Below the pieces are notes generated by a model. That model was not told the origin of the DNA. It did no database searches and saw only the letters and a list, made by a program, of their open reading frames with translations. Both the position numbers and the translations under genes were made by a program. From assembly GCF_025567525.1 (NCBI RefSeq), contig NZ_JAOQJY010000018.1, forward strand, positions 13,819-77,818: DNA of 64,000 bases, in the 5' to 3' direction. This DNA comes from Gallintestinimicrobium propionicum (GTDB taxonomy: Bacteria > Bacillota > Clostridia > Lachnospirales > Lachnospiraceae). Below are positions 58,847 through 64,000 of the stretch, in pieces. Numbering within the stretch: the stretch's first letter is position 1; every line of letters begins with the position of its first letter.

Positions 58847-59740
58847 ATGACAGACACAGGTATTTTTTATGGAACAGGAGCATCAGAAGGTGTACCGAGC
58901 CCCTTCTGTGACTGCCCGATGTGCAATTATGCCCGTGAGCATGGCGGAAAGGATGTCCGCAAGCGTTCCTGCTTTCGACTGGGCAGGAATATTATGATTG
59001 ATATGGGGCCGGATATTTTCACCCAGGCGCTTCAATATGGTTCTATGTGTGACATTGAGCATGTTCTGATTACGCATACCCATGATGATCATTTTGATTT
59101 TACGGCATTGGGACTTATGAGCATGGCAACTCATCTTCGGACAACACCGGTGCATTTCTATTTTTCGGAAGAGGGCTATCGGTTCATTGAGCTCTTGCGT
59201 GACAGTGAGATCGCATTTGGAGGAACTCTCCGTGGAATGGAAAAAAAGGGGATTTATGCCTTTCACAAGCTGAAATATTTTGAGACCTATTCCATAGGGG
59301 AGTATGAGGTTACACCGATTCGTGGAAATCACGGCGGGAATATGGCAAAAGAGCGCAGCGCAAATTATGTGCTGAAGGCAAAAGACGGAACAAAAATGCT
59401 GTATGGAATGGATACCGGACTGTATGAGGAAGAAACCCTTGATTTCATGAAAAATCAGAATCTTGACATTTGGATCTCAGAATGTACATTCGGAAATCTG
59501 AAGCTGCAGGAGGAATGGAATACCCATTTATGTGCGGATACTTTTCTGGAGCTGTTGGATACATTTGAAAAAAATAAAACGATCCGGCAGGATACCAAAA
59601 TATATCTTTCCCATATAAATCAGTGTCATACGGCGCCTCATGAAAAGCTTCAAGGGATAATGACGGATGCAAAGCCGGAATATCAGATCGTTGTGGCATA
59701 TGACGGATTGGAAATTCCCATAAGCCGGGATGGAAAATAA
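58847..59740 (+). CDS. Metallo-beta-lactamase-fold hydrolase (PhnP-like)
   Basis: A protein of 297 residues. GTGASEGVPSPFCDCPMCNY resembles the Cys-rich start of PhnP, and the metal motif is THTHDDHFDF near residue 77-84. Further ligands lie in RGNHGGN and MDTGLYEEE. PhnP cleaves 5-phosphoribosyl 1,2-cyclic phosphate, so a cyclic phosphodiester or similar ester is a possible substrate. AAGGAGG precedes the ATG. Confidence 0.82.
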   Translation: MTDTGIFYGTGASEGVPSPFCDCPMCNYAREHGGKDVRKRSCFRLGRNIMIDMGPDIFTQALQYGSMCDIEHVLITHTHDDHFDFTALGLMSMATHLRTTPVHFYFSEEGYRFIELLRDSEIAFGGTLRGMEKKGIYAFHKLKYFETYSIGEYEVTPIRGNHGGNMAKERSANYVLKAKDGTKMLYGMDTGLYEEETLDFMKNQNLDIWISECTFGNLKLQEEWNTHLCADTFLELLDTFEKNKTIRQDTKIYLSHINQCHTAPHEKLQGIMTDAKPEYQIVVAYDGLEIPISRDGK

Positions 59741-59808
59741 CTTGCACAGATCAATTCCGAAATTTTCAGAAAAAAGAAAAAGTGTTATAATAAAAGGAGA
59801 AAATAAAA

Positions 59809-60666
59809 ATGGATAACATGAATATTCGGAAAATTAACGGTTTTACAGTTCAGCTGGTAGCAGATGGAGTATATGCGATTGATGAATTCGGCATTGCGTT
59901 GATGTATCTGATCATCGGAAAAACACAGGCACTGCTGCTGGATACAGGCGTTGGTGCAGGAAATGTACATGCTGTTGTAAAGGAACTGACGGATCTGCCC
60001 TGTCTGGTAGTAAACTCCCACCATCATTATGACCATGCGGGCGGCAATGTCTGGTTTGATGAGGTTTATGCACATAAAAATGCGGTCAGCATTTTAAAGG
60101 AGCAGAACTGTCAGGAGGTACGCCGCGCCTTTATCGAGAGACAGCTGGATAGAGAAGAATATAACGGAGAAGCGTCTGTAGCAGATACGATTTCTTATCT
60201 TCATGAGTATCGTGTGAATCCCATCGAGGAAGGAAAGGTATTTGATCTGGGGGGACGTAAGCTGGAGGTGATCGAGACCTTCGGACATACGAAGGATGGG
60301 ATCTGCCTGCTGGATTCTGAAAACCGTCTGCTGTTTTCCGGCGATTCGGTAGTCAGCACACCAACTCTGATCACGGAGCCCTGCAAATCGGATACGATGG
60401 AGCATTATGCAAAAGCGTTGAAGCATCTGGAGGGCAGAGAAGCTGAGTTTGATCTGATCTTCCCGGGGCATTATGTGCATCCGATTCCCAAAACCTATTT
60501 AAAAGAGCTGATCGTATGTGCAGAGAAAATCCTGGAGAATCCGCTGTATGGCACACCGGAGAAAAATCACATGTCAGATCAAATCGCATATCGTGCATTT
60601 TATAAAAAGGCATCCATTCTTTATACAATGGATCGCGTAACCGGAGAAAAGGCACCTCAGGAATAA
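59809..60666 (+). CDS. Metallo-beta-lactamase-fold hydrolase (glyoxalase II-like)
   Basis: A protein of 285 residues with NSHHHYDHAGGNVWF (HxHxDH class) near residues 68-76. Further ligands are in ETFGHTKDG, LFSGDSVV and FPGHYVH. It is not close to the PhnP-like neighbour. Substrates in this family include thioesters, lactones and phosphodiesters. AAAAGGAG precedes the ATG. Confidence 0.85.
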   Translation: MDNMNIRKINGFTVQLVADGVYAIDEFGIALMYLIIGKTQALLLDTGVGAGNVHAVVKELTDLPCLVVNSHHHYDHAGGNVWFDEVYAHKNAVSILKEQNCQEVRRAFIERQLDREEYNGEASVADTISYLHEYRVNPIEEGKVFDLGGRKLEVIETFGHTKDGICLLDSENRLLFSGDSVVSTPTLITEPCKSDTMEHYAKALKHLEGREAEFDLIFPGHYVHPIPKTYLKELIVCAEKILENPLYGTPEKNHMSDQIAYRAFYKKASILYTMDRVTGEKAPQE

Positions 60667-60726
60667 AGGAAAAATCTGCGGAGCAAAAAGGGCGGGCAGA
60701 AATAAAAAAAGGAGCTGAGATTACGT

Positions 60727-61683
60727 ATGGAACAGAAAAAAGGAACACAATGGGTACCCAAAAAACAGGAGGATCCGGGACTTCTTGCCCGTCTGAGCAG
60801 ACCGACGGGACCGGTAGATGTTGTTCTGGATACCGATACCTATAATGAAATTGACGATCAGTTCGCTGTTTCGTATCTGATTTGCTCTGCAGAAAAACTC
60901 CATTTACAGGCAATCTATGCAGCGCCGTTTTTTAATGAAAAATCCACAGGCCCTGCAGATGGAATGGAGAAAAGCTATCAGGAGATCTTAAATATTCTGA
61001 CGCTGATGGGAAAGGACGAGCTGAAAAAAAGTGTATACAAAGGCTCGACAGGCTACCTGCCGGATGAAGAGACGGCGGTAGAATCTCCTGCAGCGGCAGA
61101 TCTGGCGGCCCGTGCAATGAACTATACTCCGGAAAAACCGCTGTATGTGCTTGCGATCGGCGCCATCACAAATGTGGCTTCTGCAATTTTGAAAAATCCG
61201 GATATTATCGACCGGATCGTGATCGTATGGCTGGGCGGCAATGCACTGCACTGGCCGGAAAACAAAGAATTTAATCTGTATCAGGACGTTGCCGCGGCAA
61301 GGATCATTTTTGAGTGCGGAGCCGCATTGGTGCAGCTCCCCTGTTCTGGTGTTGTATCGGAGGTTACGACGACAGGACCGGAGCTGGATGCCTATCTGAA
61401 GGGAAAAAACCGACTCTGTGATTATCTGGTCAGCACGACAAAGACGGAGGGACGCCGGTGCAGCAACGAACTGGCATGGTCTCGTGTGATCTGGGATATC
61501 ACAACCGTCGCATGGCTGCTGGATGAGCGCTTTATGGAGGATTATCTGATGCCCAGCCCGATCCCGGAATACGACGGTCATTATTCTGTGGATCCGAAGC
61601 GACATCTGATGCGTTATGTTTATCATGTAAACAGGGATAAAGTTTTTTCGGATCTGTTTACAAAGCTGGCGAATTTTGGCTGA
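60727..61683 (+). CDS. Nucleoside-hydrolase-like protein
   Basis: A protein of 318 residues. The metal-binding start is VDVVLDTDTYNEIDDQFAVS, where ordinary nucleoside hydrolases have DxDxGxDDAxA. The insertion of YNE marks a divergent subgroup. Further family features are VLAIGAITNVASAI and IVIVWLGGNA. Nucleoside hydrolases cut the N-glycosidic bond of ribonucleosides; the variant may use another ribosyl or glycosyl compound. AAAAAGGAG lies 12 bases before the ATG. Confidence 0.85.
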   Translation: MEQKKGTQWVPKKQEDPGLLARLSRPTGPVDVVLDTDTYNEIDDQFAVSYLICSAEKLHLQAIYAAPFFNEKSTGPADGMEKSYQEILNILTLMGKDELKKSVYKGSTGYLPDEETAVESPAAADLAARAMNYTPEKPLYVLAIGAITNVASAILKNPDIIDRIVIVWLGGNALHWPENKEFNLYQDVAAARIIFECGAALVQLPCSGVVSEVTTTGPELDAYLKGKNRLCDYLVSTTKTEGRRCSNELAWSRVIWDITTVAWLLDERFMEDYLMPSPIPEYDGHYSVDPKRHLMRYVYHVNRDKVFSDLFTKLANFG

Positions 61684-61695
61684 AGAGGGACAGGT

Positions 61696-63918
61696 ATGAA
61701 AAAAGAATATCTGGAGCGTATTTACGCAGGCTGGTTAGCCAAAATCATAGGTATCCGTTATGGAGCGCCGGTAGAAGGCTGGACATATGAAAAAATAAAA
61801 AATATCTATGGAGAACTGACAGACTATCCGGTGGACTATCGGGAGTTTGCAGCGGATGACGACAGCAACGGACCGTTATTCTATCTGAGAGGCCTTGAGG
61901 ATGGCGGACATGGAGCAGAAATGACAGCACAGGATGTTGCAAATGCGCTGTTAAATTACGCACCCTATGAGCATGGATTTTTCTGGTGGGGCGGTTACGG
62001 AACGAGTACGGAGCATACGGCATATCTGAACCTGCGCAGCGGCATACCCGCGCCGCGAAGCGGCAGTATTGCGCAGAATGGAAGTACAATAGCGGAGCAG
62101 ATCGGCGGACAGATATTTATTGATACCTGGGGACTGGTTGCACCGGGCAATCCAGCGCTGGCTGCAAAGCTGGCCAGCAAGGCTGCGAGTGTAACGCATG
62201 ATGGCAATGCGTTATACGGCGGTATTTTTGTGGCTGTGTGCATCAGTGTCGCATTTGAGGAAAAAGAGATCAAAAAGATTCTGGAAACAGGACTTTCCTA
62301 TATTCCGTCAGACTGTGAATATGCGAAGATCGTACGGACAGTAATGGAGTTTTATGAAGAGCATCCGCAGAACTGGAGAGACTGCTTTGCCTACATTCAT
62401 GCAAACTACGGTTATGATAAATATCCGGGAAATTGCCATATTATTCCGAATATTGCAGTTATGATTCTGGCGCTGTTATATGGGAACGGTGATTTTTCAG
62501 ATACCATCGCTATCGTTACAATGTGTGGATGGGATACCGATTGTAACGGTGGTAATGTGGCAACCATTATCGGTGTCCGAAATGGTCTGGAGGGGATTGA
62601 TTATGACCGCTGGAGAAAACCTGTGCATGATCTGCTGGTCTGCTCCAGTGTGATAGGCTCCTTAAACATCATGGATATTCCCTATGGAGCATTGTATATC
62701 GGGAAAATGGCATATGAGCTTGCGGGGGAAGAGCTTCCGGAGCCGTGGAAGGAGCTTGCAGAGAAAAGAATTCACAGCTGTCATTTTGAATTCCCGGGAT
62801 CTACGCATTCCATGCAGATTCGGGTGGACAGTATGACGGATGAGAAGGATCCGATCACGAGAGAATGCTGTGTCTGCAATACAGACGAGTCTGCACATAG
62901 CGGCAGCAGAAGCCTGAAAGCGACGGCAGTTCCGGTAAATTCCGGAGAACGTGTTTTTGTATATCAGAAAACTTACTATGAGCCGAAGGATTTTCACGAC
63001 AGCAGATATGATCCTTGTTTCTCCCCGCTGGTTTACCCGGGGCAGACGGTACATGGAAGCGTAATGCTTCCGGAGTATGCCGGGGAAGCGGACTGCAGCC
63101 TGTATGTGCGGGATCTGCGGAGTGGAAAAATTTTTACCGGCAAAAGCGTACATCTGAAAAAGGGCTGTTGGCAGGAGCTGAGCTTCCGGATTCCGTCCTG
63201 GGAGGGCGCGCTGATCGGTGAGATGGGAGTCTGCTTTGATCTTTTGATGGGAACGCAAGCAACTCAGACCTTTGCAGGACTTTTGGATGATCTGTGGGCA
63301 GATGGAACACCGGATTATCGGATCGATTTTTGCCAGGAAACGACAGAAGTATGGACTGGCTTACATAAAGAGGTCAGCCAGTTTACCAGACTGAAGGGAC
63401 ATCTGTATTTGGATCAGGGAGCATTACATCTGTCCTGCGCAGATTTTGGAGAAGCGTATACCGGCAGATATGACTGGAAAGACTATACGGCGGTATTTGA
63501 AATGACTCCCCTGACAGGCGAAAATAATATGGTAAATGTGCGCGTACAGGGGGCGATCCGTTCCTATGCAGTTGCACTCCTTGCGGATTCTAAAATTGCA
63601 CTCCTGAAAAATGAAAATGGATATCGTGTTCTGACAGAGACAGCCTTTGACTGGAAAGCTGGCAGGGATTATGAGGTTTCTGTTTGCGCACAGGGAGCAA
63701 GACTGCATGCAGAGATCAAAGAAGTGCCGGTTGGATGTAGACAAAACCAACAGCTGCAGACAGAGACTGCTGTACTGGAATATGAGGATACGGACCATCC
63801 TTATCTGCAGGGCGCGGTTGGCGTGTCTGTTCGAAACGGAAGCCATGCAAAATATTCTTCGATACGGATGAGGTGTAATTCGTCAACTACCCACGACCTA
63901 AAGGTCATGGGCTTGTAA
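61696..63918 (+). CDS. ADP-ribosylglycohydrolase-like protein, 3' end altered by an element
   Basis: A protein of 740 residues. Residues about 1-355 match the ADP-ribosylglycohydrolase (DraG) fold, with DDDSNGPL near 54-60 and MCGWDTDCNGGN near 276-287 as metal-binding Asp groups. Residues 360-735 look like two beta-sandwich carbohydrate-binding-like modules. The last about 13 residues (NSSTTHDLKVMGL) are read from the repeat-like sequence that starts at 63881, so the natural C-terminus was replaced. No signal peptide is seen. GAGGGACAGGT precedes the ATG. It is last in the enzyme operon. Confidence 0.82.
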   Translation: MKKEYLERIYAGWLAKIIGIRYGAPVEGWTYEKIKNIYGELTDYPVDYREFAADDDSNGPLFYLRGLEDGGHGAEMTAQDVANALLNYAPYEHGFFWWGGYGTSTEHTAYLNLRSGIPAPRSGSIAQNGSTIAEQIGGQIFIDTWGLVAPGNPALAAKLASKAASVTHDGNALYGGIFVAVCISVAFEEKEIKKILETGLSYIPSDCEYAKIVRTVMEFYEEHPQNWRDCFAYIHANYGYDKYPGNCHIIPNIAVMILALLYGNGDFSDTIAIVTMCGWDTDCNGGNVATIIGVRNGLEGIDYDRWRKPVHDLLVCSSVIGSLNIMDIPYGALYIGKMAYELAGEELPEPWKELAEKRIHSCHFEFPGSTHSMQIRVDSMTDEKDPITRECCVCNTDESAHSGSRSLKATAVPVNSGERVFVYQKTYYEPKDFHDSRYDPCFSPLVYPGQTVHGSVMLPEYAGEADCSLYVRDLRSGKIFTGKSVHLKKGCWQELSFRIPSWEGALIGEMGVCFDLLMGTQATQTFAGLLDDLWADGTPDYRIDFCQETTEVWTGLHKEVSQFTRLKGHLYLDQGALHLSCADFGEAYTGRYDWKDYTAVFEMTPLTGENNMVNVRVQGAIRSYAVALLADSKIALLKNENGYRVLTETAFDWKAGRDYEVSVCAQGARLHAEIKEVPVGCRQNQQLQTETAVLEYEDTDHPYLQGAVGVSVRNGSHAKYSSIRMRCNSSTTHDLKVMGL

Positions 63919-64000
63919 CTGCCCAGTCGTACTAACGGTTTACACCTCCGACCTTTAGCCCCAATAGATACTGCTATCTAAAGTGGCGTTACATCATAGG
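63881..64000 (-). mobile_element. Right end of an IS200/IS605-type element, possible omega-RNA 3' end
   Basis: A subterminal hairpin CCCACGACCT / AGGTCATGGG at 63890-63911, preceded by GTCAACTA and followed by CTTGTAACTGCCCAGTC, resembles the ends of IS605/IS1341-type elements. A second small hairpin (AGATA/TATCT) is at about 63967-63980. No transposase or TnpB gene is inside the window, so the element would continue to the right. Read on the - strand, the hairpin would close the RNA scaffold and the guide would be the adjacent host sequence. Confidence 0.5.

Overview
This window looks like a chromosomal segment of an anaerobic gut-type Firmicute, most likely Lachnospiraceae. Base composition appears close to 50% GC by eye (not computed). 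The supporting genes are a reverse (rubredoxin-first) rubrerythrin, a BofA and DUF2508 pair, a Tad pilus locus of clostridial layout, an AgrC/AgrA/AgrB/AgrD quorum-sensing locus, a T-box in front of a type 3 prolyl-tRNA synthetase, and a YesM/YesN-controlled sugar ABC transporter. No rRNA, tRNA or CRISPR array was recognised.

Layout. 1-6.1 kb is a decaying accessory region. It holds the end of an FAD-dependent dehydrogenase, a maltose acetyltransferase with its middle deleted, an amidohydrolase tail, a PLD/DUF3427 helicase that has lost its ATP-binding half, an intact Nudix hydrolase, a Fic toxin-antitoxin pair and a stub of a Maff2-type conjugative-element gene. 6.1-20 kb carries a formate/nitrite transporter, a large helicase with a membrane hairpin, an HD phosphohydrolase, two ECF sigma factors with small partner genes, an XRE regulator with its own operator, a TPR protein with a degenerate AAA+ domain, and glycogen branching enzyme. 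20-31 kb has DUF2508 and BofA, then a Tad pilus operon (CpaE-like, CpaF, TadB, TadC, Flp pilin, DUF5702 protein, two TadE-like proteins, prepilin peptidase, DUF6382-FHA protein), followed by rhomboid and HIT genes. 31-44 kb is mostly housekeeping: MurG, TSCPD protein, hydroxyacid dehydrogenase, lipoprotein, TIM-barrel isomerase, rubrerythrin, a Fur/PerR-like regulator, an HK/RR pair, an RluA-type synthase, an O-antigen-ligase-like protein and an AI-2E-family transporter.

44-47.7 kb is an agr locus. agrC and agrA run leftward and agrB and agrD run rightward. Two pairs of LytTR-type direct repeats with an exact 21-bp period are present: one before agrB and one after agrD. The second pair has no convincing gene behind it but has a -10 and a terminator, so it may drive a small RNA of about 210 nt. 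The encoded AgrD has no cysteine, and Leu sits where the ring-forming residue should be.

47.6-64 kb holds the T-box and proS, a diguanylate cyclase, and a catabolic locus: YesM-like kinase, YesN-like regulator, two permeases, a binding lipoprotein, a GH28-like beta-helix hydrolase, two metallo-beta-lactamase-fold hydrolases, a nucleoside-hydrolase-like protein and an ADP-ribosylglycohydrolase-like protein. The last gene runs into what looks like the end of an IS200/IS605-type element.

A dispersed hairpin repeat occurs at seven sites plus one degenerate site. It is always in the same orientation, usually right after a terminator T-tract and often just upstream of the next gene. One copy carries a paired base change in both arms, so the hairpin itself seems to be under selection.
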